Assembly (NCBI GenBank): GCA_035510695.1
Contig: DATKGO010000036.1
Location: 1-15,728, forward strand
Length of the DNA: 15,728 bases
Direction of reading: 5' to 3'
From: DAIDHK01 sp035510695
GTDB lineage: Bacteria; Patescibacteriota; Microgenomatia; Levybacterales; UBA12049
The position numbers and the translations under genes are program-made. Of the stretch, positions 8,341 through 13,765 are shown piece by piece (position 1 is the first letter of the stretch; every line of letters starts with the position of its first letter). The notes beneath the pieces are model-generated. The model was not told where the DNA came from, did no database searches, and saw nothing but the letters and a program-made list of their open reading frames with translations.

Positions 8341-8740
8341 GGGGATGAATTGATTCGACGAGAAATGTTCTTTAACAACTGCAAGCCGACAATGATTCAC
8401 TGTCGTAAAAATGGATCAACAATAAATGCAAAATCTGCATTAAACAAAGCAGACGCGCTTTTTGCTCGTCTCTTTGGTCAACCACAAGCTTACGCACTTG
8501 CTGCTTAAACTTGTTTAAGACTGTTCATGTTATCTTCCCCAACGGGATGATATGGGCATAATACAGTTGGGAAACAGATAAGAGATCTCTGAACTCATCT
8601 TTTATTGGTTTTTAGAGTTCTTAGCTTTACTAATCCTGTTCATTGGACAAAAGTAAAGTGAAATTTAAAAATGAACTACGCTTGTAGATGTTGTTTTTGA
8701 TGTTACTCGGACGCCGGTTCACTGCCGGCCATCTCCACCA
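8341..8740 (+). ncRNA. ssrA: tmRNA (transfer-messenger RNA)
   Basis: About 400 bases with an encoded CCA. The 5' end GGGGATG (8341-8347) pairs with CATCTCC (8730-8736), followed by discriminator A and CCA (8738-8740). The T-arm is GCCGG-TTCACTG-CCGGC (8713-8729). The 5' segment GAATTGATTCGACGAG matches the conserved tmRNA D-loop region. Downstream of the tag reading frame, CCCAAC/GTTGGG (8538-8543 with 8566-8571) and CTTTACT/AGTAAAG (8625-8631 with 8652-8658) are visible stems of the pseudoknot region. A tag frame ends in YALAA-TAA at 8508. With SmpB it rescues stalled ribosomes and tags the unfinished protein for proteolysis. It is a one-piece, not permuted, tmRNA. No separate promoter is evident, so co-transcription with smpB is possible. 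Confidence 0.96.
8428..8508 (+). other. tmRNA tag-peptide reading frame (26 codons)
   Basis: Inside the tmRNA, a frame from resume codon GCA (8428-8430), preceded by TAAAT, runs 26 codons to TAA (8506-8508). The tag starts AKSALNKADALFARL and ends QPQAYALAA, the usual ClpXP-type degron. Typical tags are about 10-15 residues, so this one is long. The resume codon is inferred from the upstream motif. A later GCA (8437) would give 23 residues. Confidence 0.75.
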
Positions 8741-8777
8741 AATCACAGTTACGCCAATAGCAACACACGACTTCAAT

Positions 8778-8812
8778 TTGACAACACTTGCGATATATGA
8801 TATATGATATAT
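8778..8812 (+). promoter_or_regulatory. Promoter and triple GATATAT repeat of the second TA module
   Basis: A perfect -35 TTGACA sits at 8778-8783. Three exact tandem copies of GATATAT occupy 8792-8812, ending directly before ATG 8813. The -10 must lie inside the repeats, for example TATATG at 8801-8806 with 17-base spacing. The transcript would be leaderless or nearly so. The repeats could also be the operator for the RHH antitoxin. Confidence 0.55.
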
Positions 8813-9049
8813 ATGATTCGCAAATTGATTTCTCTTCCTAAAGATCTTGATAAACTCATAATCCTTACCGCTATGCGTGAGAATAAACCGCAAGCAGAAA
8901 TTATACGCGAGAAATTACGAGCCGGCTTTGCTGTAAAAACATCGCCCAAACACGACGGAAATGCATTACTGAATATTGCCGAACAGGCTGTTCCCGGCCT
9001 TGATCCGTATATCTCCGGTAATATTGATAAATACCTTTACGAAAAATGA
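8813..9049 (+). CDS. Ribbon-helix-helix antitoxin paired with a PIN toxin
   Basis: 78 residues. The N-terminus MIRKLISLPKDLDKLIILTA followed by PQAEIIREKLRAGF is an RHH pattern: a strand with alternating hydrophobics, then two helices. The C-terminal part (NALLNIAEQAVPGLDPYISG ... DKYLYEK) would wrap the toxin. An in-frame ATG at 8804 lies within the GATATAT repeats. I prefer 8813 because the RHH strand begins there and the repeats read as promoter. The stop overlaps the toxin start in an ATGA (9046-9049), giving translational coupling. Expected role: toxin neutralisation and autorepression. Confidence 0.75.
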   Translation: MIRKLISLPKDLDKLIILTAMRENKPQAEIIREKLRAGFAVKTSPKHDGNALLNIAEQAVPGLDPYISGNIDKYLYEK

Positions 9050-9447
9050 AACCTGTAATTCTTGACTCAAGCGCTCTCTTTTCTCTGGCATCAATGGCTG
9101 ATACAAATCATCATCAAGCAGTTAAAATCTCGACATCTCTGGCAAAAAATAATCGGTCATTGATTCTCCCGACAGAAGTATTTGCAGAACTTCTCAATAT
9201 TGCGGGGAAGAAAGGTGGACGCGAAATGCAAAAAATACTTTTTGCTGAATTAATGACATCAACGCAAATCATATTACCCAAAACAACCAAAAAACTACTC
9301 ACGCTTGCCTATGAAAAACTTACCAAATTACCAGCCTCGGTTTCTTATACAGATTCCCTAGTTATGGTCTACGCGGATGAATATGAAACCCAAGAAATCT
9401 TTGGATTTGATGAAATATTCCTTAAAAATAACTATAAATTACCTTAA
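9046..9447 (+). CDS. PIN-domain ribonuclease toxin, VapC-like
   Basis: 133 residues with PIN-type acidic residues: D7 in VILDSSALFSL, E44 or E48 in LPTEVFAELLN, D103 in SYTDSLVMVYA and D122 in FGFDEIFLKN. It would be a metal-dependent endoribonuclease held in check by the preceding antitoxin, to which it is joined by a 4-base overlap. It is clearly different in sequence from the PIN toxin at 465-878, so the two pairs are not recent duplicates. Its stop shares the sequence TTAA with the stop of the convergent DUF3467-like gene. No truncation is visible. Confidence 0.82.
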   Translation: MKPVILDSSALFSLASMADTNHHQAVKISTSLAKNNRSLILPTEVFAELLNIAGKKGGREMQKILFAELMTSTQIILPKTTKKLLTLAYEKLTKLPASVSYTDSLVMVYADEYETQEIFGFDEIFLKNNYKLP

Positions 9448-9716
9448 TTTTTTACTTTTTCTCCTGTTTGGCTTTGGCCTTCTGTCAAAGCTAATAATTT
9501 CCCCAATTCTTTAAGAAATTTCTTTGCATGTGATCGGCTCATACCTACTCTGGCAACTACCCGTAATTGATTCGTCCCAATCATTTGACCAATATTTAGT
9601 ATTACGCCGTCTTCATTGGTATTCATCAAAATATTATCCGTATAAAGCACAGGTGTAGTATCCAGATTAATATTTATTGCCAATCCTTGTTGTGGTTCTT
9701 TTTTTGTCTCCGTCAT
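9444..9716 (-). CDS. DUF3467-like protein
   Basis: 90 residues. The pattern TPVLYTDNILMNTNEDGVIL, then LRVVARVGMSRSHAKKFLKE and a closing amphipathic helix resembles DUF3467. That is a small bacterial domain in which 'Y.n...v..s..D..l.f' is followed by 'r..mSp.hAK.l...L'. Molecular function is unknown. It starts eight bases after the end of the upstream TPR gene and is probably the last gene of that operon. Its stop overlaps the stop of the convergent PIN toxin gene. Confidence 0.65.
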   Translation of the reverse strand: MTETKKEPQQGLAININLDTTPVLYTDNILMNTNEDGVILNIGQMIGTNQLRVVARVGMSRSHAKKFLKELGKLLALTEGQSQTGEKVKN

Positions 9717-9724
9717 ATGTTTAT

Positions 9725-10270
9725 TTAAGAAATGAATTGCTGCAATTCCTTCCGTCTTTGCACAAATTGTTCCGGCTTGCTAAAACCATCAAGAATTTTT
9801 TGAGATTTTTGAGCTGCAGCTTTAGCGTCCTCGGTTTTCCCGATTTGATTATACACTTTTGCCAAATCGAGATATGCCGTTGATAAAAAAAATTTATCTT
9901 CTGTCTGCTCAGGCAATTTTATCGCTTCTTGTATTGTCTGCAAAGCCTCATCGCTTTTACCTTCTGCGGCTTGAACTAAACCGAGTTTCGACTGAGACAT
10001 CCCCAATTGCCCTTTCATTTGACTTTTTTGCAAACCGGAGATGCTTTGTTGCAACTCGTCTTCAGCTGCGACAAAATCTTTGAGTTTATACTTAACTAAA
10101 CCTAAATCGCGCTGAACTATGGCTACAAAATCCGGATTATTAATCTGCTCAAATGATTCAATTGCTTTCCCGTAATAATCTTGCGCCATCTCATAATCTT
10201 CTTGCTGGTAATATGTCACGCCGATCATGTGTTCACATTCTGCAGCCAGCCAATCGTTTCCCGCTTCCAT
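9725..10270 (-). CDS. TPR-repeat protein, larger reading frame of a probably frameshifted gene
   Basis: 181 residues of helical repeats with tetratricopeptide character: WLAAECEHMIGVTYYQQEDY, then MAQDYYGKAIESFEQ, SDEALQTIQEAIKL, TAYLDLAKVYNQIGKTEDA. TPR arrays are protein-protein interaction scaffolds; the partner is unknown. The frame begins at ATG 10270 without a good Shine-Dalgarno. The expected N-terminal part is encoded just upstream in another frame (10225-10359). Either a one-base deletion split the gene, or the downstream frame is reached by reinitiation or frameshifting, or the base is a sequence error. It lies between the other TPR gene and the DUF3467-like gene, all on the minus strand. 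Confidence 0.65.
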   Translation of the reverse strand: MEAGNDWLAAECEHMIGVTYYQQEDYEMAQDYYGKAIESFEQINNPDFVAIVQRDLGLVKYKLKDFVAAEDELQQSISGLQKSQMKGQLGMSQSKLGLVQAAEGKSDEALQTIQEAIKLPEQTEDKFFLSTAYLDLAKVYNQIGKTEDAKAAAQKSQKILDGFSKPEQFVQRRKELQQFIS

Positions 10271-10359
10271 AGCCGCTGCTGATAATCAGTTCTTGCTTCT
10301 ATCAATTGACCGTTATCACGTTTTTCTTGAGCTTGTTGAAATTGCTGTTGTAAGTCCAT
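10225..10359 (-). pseudogene. N-terminal fragment of the split TPR gene
   Basis: ATG 10359 opens a 44-codon frame, MDLQQQFQQAQEKRDNGQLI and then EARTDYQQ, that reads as the first TPR helix. It then drifts into unrelated residues and stops at TGA 10225-10227. The helical pattern continues in the frame of 10270. The frame change must lie between about 10285 (an upstream stop in the second frame is at 10286-10288) and 10228. It resembles the N-terminus of the gene at 10435-11136. Confidence 0.55.
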
Positions 10360-10369
10360 ACATTTTTCT

Positions 10370-10430
10370 TGTCATTCCCATGAAAATGGGAATCTTTCCG
10401 AAAAGATCCCCAATCAAGTTGGGGATGACA
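10370..10430 (+). repeat. Dispersed double-hairpin repeat, copy C
   Basis: A 61-base element from TGTCATTCC to GGGGATGACA. Its first hairpin is CCCAT-GAAA-ATGGG and its second CCCCA-ATCAAG-TTGGGG. Stem bases differ from the other two copies but pairing is kept, and the GAAA and ATCAAG loops are shared with copy A. It sits between the two TPR genes. Confidence 0.85.
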
Positions 10431-10434
10431 GCCC

Positions 10435-11136
10435 CTAGCTAAATCCTTTCGCCAGTCTCTCCCATTGCTGTTTGCGAATTTTCAAATTCGGATTGGCATC
10501 AATAATTCCCCTGGCTTTTTGCAAATATTCTTTGGCTTTTTCGGGATTATCTGTTTTCAACATTTGAGCGAACCTCATATAACCGCCTGAAATCCAAATA
10601 TTTTTTTCATATTTAGCTTCATCACTGCTTTCCAGCTCTCGCAAAGCCGCTTCCGCCCGTGCCAAAGCAGATTTATCTCCTGCCTTATACTCACAGGTGC
10701 TCATATGAACTTTCATGTTTGCCAAAACAGATGGACGATTATGTCTGACCGGAGGATTGTTTTCCATGTTGGTTATTGCCTCTTTATAAGTAGAAATCGC
10801 ATCTTTTAATTCTCCCAAATCTTCTTGTATTTGAGCTAGATTATAAAGAGGAAGCGCCAATGCTTCTTTATTTCCGCTTTCTCTGGCAACAGCAACTGAT
10901 CCCAGCATTTCGTGCTTTGCCAATATCAATAAGCGCTTACTATCGTTCAAAGTACCATAATTGCGCAAAGTAATCGATCGATCGGCGACAACTTCCGCGA
11001 AACCTAAATCATCATTCTCTTGATCATAAGCCAGCAATGCTTCATCACCTGAAGCAAGTGCAGATGAATAATCCCCATCTTCGCGCGCTTTGGCTGTTTG
11101 TGCATGTAGCATACGAGCCTTGCTATCCGTATTCAT
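10435..11136 (-). CDS. TPR-repeat protein
   Basis: 233 residues, almost wholly helical, with several TPR-like units: ARMLHAQTAKAREDGDYSSA, ALPLYNLAQIQEDLGELKDA, ISTYKEAITNME, SALARAEAALRELES and PEKAKEYLQKARGIID. There is no signal peptide or membrane helix, so it is probably a cytoplasmic scaffold; partner unknown. ATG 11136 is preceded by AGGTG at a suitable distance and by an extended -10 at 11148-11156. It is probably the first gene of an operon with the second TPR gene and the DUF3467-like gene. The N-terminus resembles that of the second TPR gene, suggesting paralogues. Confidence 0.75.
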   Translation of the reverse strand: MNTDSKARMLHAQTAKAREDGDYSSALASGDEALLAYDQENDDLGFAEVVADRSITLRNYGTLNDSKRLLILAKHEMLGSVAVARESGNKEALALPLYNLAQIQEDLGELKDAISTYKEAITNMENNPPVRHNRPSVLANMKVHMSTCEYKAGDKSALARAEAALRELESSDEAKYEKNIWISGGYMRFAQMLKTDNPEKAKEYLQKARGIIDANPNLKIRKQQWERLAKGFS

Positions 11137-11147
11137 AAATCACCTAA

Positions 11148-11156
11148 ATTATACCA
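11148..11156 (-). promoter_or_regulatory. Extended -10 promoter of the TPR operon
   Basis: On the minus strand TGGTATAAT is a perfect extended -10 (TG-N-TATAAT). No convincing -35 lies at 17 bases, consistent with the extended type. Transcription would start about five bases before ATG 11136. Confidence 0.6.
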
Positions 11157-11206
11157 GGCCATTGCAACTAGAATTACTCAGTTTTTATATGAGAAGTTTG
11201 GAGCAC

Positions 11207-11333
11207 TTTCAGGTGAACTGAACGCAGACTAAATAAAAGTTAGCGATTTAAATAAACATCATTGACGGCGTTCATTTAGCGAGCAGAAAAATTATTAGAG
11301 ATACAAATAAACTTAAGCGAGCGTCACCTGAAA
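11207..11333. other. Structured intergenic segment, possible small RNA or repeat element
   Basis: The 234-base gap between the TPR operon and the comF-like gene holds no ORF. TTTCAGGTGA (11207-11216) and TCACCTGAAA (11324-11333) are perfect 10-base inverted copies. GAACGC (11220-11225) and GCGTTC (11268-11273) nest inside them. CTAAAT (11229-11234) and ATTTAG (11274-11279) could form an alternative or pseudoknot pairing. This would be a small structured RNA of about 127 bases or a defective mobile repeat. No known RNA family is recognised. Confidence 0.4.
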
Positions 11334-11370
11334 CGGGCGACAAACTTCTTCTGGGTCAAAGATTACTTTG

Positions 11371-12066
11371 TTACGATCCGTGGCAAAGCGCAACTCCCCA
11401 AACATTTTTGGCGCCGGATTTTTTCAAAACTTTGGCCGTTTCCAGCATTGTTGCGCCTGAGGTCACCAAATCATCAACCAAAATAATCGCTTTATTCTGT
11501 ATTAAATCTTTAGTTTTCAGTTTCAATACAAATGCGTCTTTCATGTTTTTCAATCTATCTTCTCGTTTCAAAGCAAACTGCGATGAAGTATCCTTAATTC
11601 GCTGTAAACAATTTTCGACCTTAAAACCAAACTTTTTCGCCATTTCTTTCGCTAACAACTCCGACTGGTTATATCCCCTTCTACGCAAACGCGACGGATG
11701 CAAAGGAATCGGAACAAGTAAACAAGATTGCTGAGAGAATTTAACAAAATATGGTTTCTGAATAATTCCTTCATAAAATAATTCTGCTAATACAGTCTTC
11801 ATATTGGAAATATACGGCTGATATTTCAAAGCTGTAATCATTCTTTTGGCCGTATGATTATAAGTCAAACTGGCGGATACGCCGTCAATTGTGTATCTGC
11901 CCACGCAGCCCGGATGCGTCTTCCCGCCGATTGCCGGACGGTTGCAAACCAGACAGTTGTCTTCGCTTTGAAATGAAAGATAGGCAAAACAATTCGGGCA
12001 AATATATGAGCCGAAGGCTTTACAAGCCACGCAGCGCTTGGGAAACAGTAAATCCAGCAGATCCAT
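11371..12066 (-). CDS. ComF-family phosphoribosyltransferase-like protein
   Basis: 231 residues with the two-part ComF layout. An N-terminal zinc-ribbon region carries C12, C15, C23, C26, C38, C41 and C54 (RCVACKAFGSYICPNC, then CLVCNRP). It is followed by RRRGYNQSELLAKEMAK (128-144) and the PRPP-binding loop AIILVDDLVTSGATM (193-207). In competent bacteria ComF supports DNA uptake, possibly acting with the translocation helicase. The phosphoribosyltransferase activity itself is not well established. No other com gene is in the window, so the role here is inferred from family only. The start at ATG 12066 gives the standard MDLLDLLFPKRC opening. Confidence 0.9.
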   Translation of the reverse strand: MDLLDLLFPKRCVACKAFGSYICPNCFAYLSFQSEDNCLVCNRPAIGGKTHPGCVGRYTIDGVSASLTYNHTAKRMITALKYQPYISNMKTVLAELFYEGIIQKPYFVKFSQQSCLLVPIPLHPSRLRRRGYNQSELLAKEMAKKFGFKVENCLQRIKDTSSQFALKREDRLKNMKDAFVLKLKTKDLIQNKAIILVDDLVTSGATMLETAKVLKKSGAKNVWGVALCHGS

Positions 12067-12088
12067 AGTTTAAATGTAGCATATTATT

Positions 12089-12127
12089 CCCTCTCCTTTT
12101 AGGAGAGGGTCTTTGCCAAAGGCAAAG
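12089..12127. repeat. Double hairpin upstream of the comF-like gene
   Basis: Two adjacent perfect hairpins: CCCTCTCCT-TTT-AGGAGAGGG (12089-12109) and CTTTGCC-AAA-GGCAAAG (12111-12127). The wording is familiar from dispersed repeats in many bacterial genomes. It lies between the divergent comF-like gene and the tRNA promoter. It may be only a repeat, or an upstream terminator-like barrier. Confidence 0.7.
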
Positions 12128-12143
12128 GGGTGAGGTTTGTTTG

Positions 12144-12172
12144 TTGAACAGAAGCGGTTTCAAAGTTATAAT
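12144..12172 (+). promoter_or_regulatory. tRNA-Ser promoter
   Basis: TTGAAC (12144-12149), a 17-base spacer and perfect TATAAT (12167-12172). Predicted start near 12179, four bases before the mature tRNA. Confidence 0.75.
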
Positions 12173-12182
12173 AAACAAACTC

Positions 12183-12274
12183 GGAGGAGTCGCATAGCTC
12201 GGTCCATTGCGGGGGATTGCTAATCCCCTGAGCTTATAAAAGAGCTCGCGCAGGTTCGAATCCTGTCTCCTCCG
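12183..12274 (+). tRNA. tRNA-Ser (anticodon GCU)
   Basis: A complete class II tRNA of about 92 bases. Acceptor stem GGAGGAG (12183-12189) pairs with CTCCTCC (12267-12273), discriminator G at 12274. The anticodon stem GGGGA/TCCCC encloses loop TTGCTAA with anticodon GCT at 12219-12221, reading serine AGC/AGU codons. A long variable arm (GAGCT and AGCTC) is the serine hallmark. The T-arm is GCAGG-TTCGAAT-CCTGT. The bases after the discriminator are CCC, so the CCA end is not encoded and must be added enzymatically. Confidence 0.96.
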
Positions 12275-12303
12275 CCCTTCCAGCTTAAAATAATCCTGTA
12301 GTT

Positions 12304-12332
12304 TTGACATATTTACCGTAATTTGCTATGCT
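12304..12332 (+). promoter_or_regulatory. Strong promoter of the unrecognised gene at 12444
   Basis: A perfect -35 TTGACA (12304-12309), exactly 17 bases, then TATGCT (12327-12332) with an extended TGC before it. Predicted start near 12339, leaving a 5' leader of about 105 bases. Confidence 0.7.
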
Positions 12333-12369
12333 CTCTGGGTTCTTTTACACTCCGCTCGCTGCTTGCTTT

Positions 12370-12436
12370 CCCCATCAAGCTCTAAAATCGAGAGTTTCAT
12401 GGGGGAATGTATCCCTCATTAGTTCAGATGAGGAGG
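12370..12436 (+). promoter_or_regulatory. Structured leader with a hairpin covering the Shine-Dalgarno
   Basis: Hairpin 1: CCCCAT (12370-12375) with ATGGGG (12399-12404), and inside it AAGCTCT (12377-12383) with AGAGTTT (12391-12397). Hairpin 2: CCTCAT (12414-12419) with ATGAGG (12428-12433), which covers part of the strong Shine-Dalgarno AGGAGG (12431-12436). The CCC at 12413-12415 could instead pair with the GGGGG at 12401-12405. Hairpin 1 and hairpin 2 could thus compete with an alternative fold. No ligand-binding class is recognised. Confidence 0.45.
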
Positions 12437-12443
12437 TCGATCG

Positions 12444-12845
12444 ATGCGTACACTGGCAGACCAGGAACGTAGAGCAATTCGCAACGGAGAGCATTTCCGC
12501 GTTGGAGTGATTCATCAGCTTCAACTGCTGCTGGGCAGCATTGAACTGGCAGTTGATGAAATTCCTAAGCTTGGAATGAGCATCTCAAACGGTTCACAAA
12601 TGATGGTTCGGGTAACTTGTCATATTCCTGAACCACCAGGAGTTTGGGGAGGTTTACATCTGGTAGTGAATGCTCCTGACGACACCGAACTTTCGATGTT
12701 TATCAAAGACATTCTGTACGGAGTTGTCTTTAGACAAGAGAATACGGGCGTCGTCAAGTCGTGGGATACGCTCATGTATGACGGAGAAGGCCTGAGCATT
12801 AAGCACATCCTGCCACACGATCATCTAATCCTCAAGATCACCTGA
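12444..12845 (+). CDS. Unrecognised small protein with strong expression signals
   Basis: 133 residues, no family recognised. ATG 12444 follows a near-perfect Shine-Dalgarno AGGAGG (12431-12436) by seven bases, so the start is secure. The protein opens with a charged helix (MRTLADQERRAIRNGEHFRV). A mixed beta-rich body follows with VRVTCHIPEPPGVWGGLHLV, VVNAPDDTELSMFIKDILYG and a C-terminal ILPHDHLILKI. It has one Cys and no membrane helix or signal peptide, so it is probably a cytoplasmic globular domain. Its codon use looks richer in G+C than the neighbours, hinting at recent acquisition or high expression. It is a stand-alone unit with its own strong promoter, structured leader and a hairpin array after the stop. 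Function unknown. Confidence 0.7.
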   Translation: MRTLADQERRAIRNGEHFRVGVIHQLQLLLGSIELAVDEIPKLGMSISNGSQMMVRVTCHIPEPPGVWGGLHLVVNAPDDTELSMFIKDILYGVVFRQENTGVVKSWDTLMYDGEGLSIKHILPHDHLILKIT

Positions 12846-12849
12846 ACAA

Positions 12850-12900
12850 GCCGGCGTGTCATGCCGGAGCAGACTTTGTCTGCTAAAAATCCGGTTTTTT
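12850..12900 (+). terminator. Hairpin array and T-run after the unrecognised gene
   Basis: Just after the stop, CCGGC (12851-12855) pairs with GCCGG (12863-12867), and AGCAGAC (12868-12874) with GTCTGCT (12878-12884) around a TTT loop. A run of six T lies at 12895-12900. The T-run is about ten bases from the second stem, so termination is probable but not textbook. Confidence 0.6.
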
Positions 12901-13127
12901 GCCTTAGCGCTATAGGCGCGATTGGCGAGGAGCCACGAGTATTGACGATAGCCGCCGAAAGGCGGCTTTCGCATGATATTGGGTATTCATTTAAAATAAA
13001 TTCTGTATTTGCTGCAGAAGAATATCCGAATCATCTACTTCTTTTACCCGATTCACAATTCGAAAATCATTCCACCTTCTCCGCAAAAGTTCTATATTTT
13101 GTTTTTGTAGGGATGTTTTTGTAGGGA
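12901..13127. other. Intergenic region with a GNRA hairpin and a tandem repeat
   Basis: Some 280 bases without a convincing gene. AGCCGCC-GAAA-GGCGGCT (12950-12967) is a strong hairpin with a GNRA loop. At 13101-13128 a 14-base unit, GTTTTTGTAGGGAT, occurs twice in tandem, and its last T is the first base of the next promoter's -35. An 87-codon open frame (12861-13124) starts inside a terminator hairpin and is not supported. Confidence 0.55.
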
Positions 13128-13156
13128 TTGACAGATGTAAGACAATGTATTACAAT
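13128..13156 (+). promoter_or_regulatory. Promoter and possible operator of the BrnT/BrnA-like module
   Basis: A perfect -35 TTGACA (13128-13133), 17 bases and TACAAT (13151-13156), one base from consensus. TGTAA at 13136-13140 and TTACA at 13150-13154 form an inverted repeat reaching into the -10, a likely repressor site. Start predicted near 13163, eight bases before ATG 13171. Confidence 0.75.
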
Positions 13157-13170
13157 AATTGGAACTGGCC

Positions 13171-13476
13171 ATGGATATCATCATTGATGAACTTATCGTT
13201 GAGGAGGATCGACCAGAACATATTGCAAAGCATAATATCCAATTAGAGGAAGTTTTTCAGGTTCTAAATGGAGGTTATGTTTTCATCGATGGAAAACTGG
13301 GCAGATGGCTATTAATTGGCAAAACAACGAAGAAAAGATTTTTAACAATTATTATTGGTGCCAGAAAAAAGAAAAATACGTACGGTTTGGTAACAGCTAG
13401 ACCCTCACGTAAAGAAGAAAAAAGTTTTTATAAGGAATTTACTTTATTAAAAGAAGGTGGTGAAAAAAATGGTTAA
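13171..13476 (+). CDS. BrnT-like ribonuclease toxin
   Basis: 101 residues. The order EHIAKHNIQLEEVFQVL, then GRWLLIGKTTKKRFLTIIIG and YGLVTARPSRKEEKSFYKEF matches the BrnT toxin pattern: 'hi.kHgv...Ea..vl', 'r..iG.t..gr.l.v', 'ViTAR.a...E...Y'. BrnT is a small RelE-like-fold endoribonuclease normally neutralised by the RHH protein BrnA. Here the toxin comes first, as in known brnTA operons. ATG 13171 is chosen because the promoter reaches 13156. The frame is open back to a TTG at 13159. It overlaps the antitoxin gene by 8 bases. Confidence 0.75.
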   Translation: MDIIIDELIVEEDRPEHIAKHNIQLEEVFQVLNGGYVFIDGKLGRWLLIGKTTKKRFLTIIIGARKKKNTYGLVTARPSRKEEKSFYKEFTLLKEGGEKNG

Positions 13477-13765
13477 ACAGACAATAGTCAAAAAAAATAC
13501 TATAAAACCCATAAAACCCTTTAAGTCTCTTGACGAAGAGGCTGAATTTTGGGCTTCTCATTCAATTATTGATGGTATCGATGAAGGGACTAAAATCGGT
13601 TTTCATAAAACAAATAAAACAGATACGCTTACGATTCGTTTCCAACCCGAACAGCTTCAAGTTCTGAGAGAAGAAGCCTTGTATCAAGGTATTGGTCCAA
13701 CTACTCTTGCTAGGATGTGGGTACTGGAAAAAATGAAAAATCGTCTGGATGCTCACAAGGGTTAA
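13469..13765 (+). CDS. BrnA/CopG-type antitoxin
   Basis: 98 residues. FKSLDEEAEFWASHSIID is the 'F.seeEE.eFW..hd' motif of the BrnA/CopG antitoxin family. The C-terminal DTLTIRFQPEQLQVLREEA, then GIGPTTLARMWVLEKM is the RHH DNA-binding part. The frame is open to GTG codons at 13457 and 13460, but ATG 13469 has a good Shine-Dalgarno (AAGAAGGTGG, 13451-13460) eight bases ahead and overlaps the toxin stop. Expected to bind and inhibit the BrnT-like protein and to repress the promoter at 13128. Its TAA shares TTAA (13762-13765) with the dnaG stop on the other strand. Confidence 0.8.
   Translation: MVKQTIVKKNTIKPIKPFKSLDEEAEFWASHSIIDGIDEGTKIGFHKTNKTDTLTIRFQPEQLQVLREEALYQGIGPTTLARMWVLEKMKNRLDAHKG

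Noticed and set aside
8630..8893. 87-codon minus-strand open frame
   Set aside because: It lies across the tmRNA 3' half and the second TA promoter; the RNA and promoter signals explain the sequence.
12020..12310. 96-codon minus-strand open frame upstream of comF
   Set aside because: It reads through the tRNA-Ser gene and the double hairpin and has no initiation signal.
12861..13124. 87-codon open frame after the unknown gene
   Set aside because: Its ATG lies in the arm of a terminator-like hairpin, it has no Shine-Dalgarno, the translation crosses the GNRA hairpin, and its residues show no domain character.
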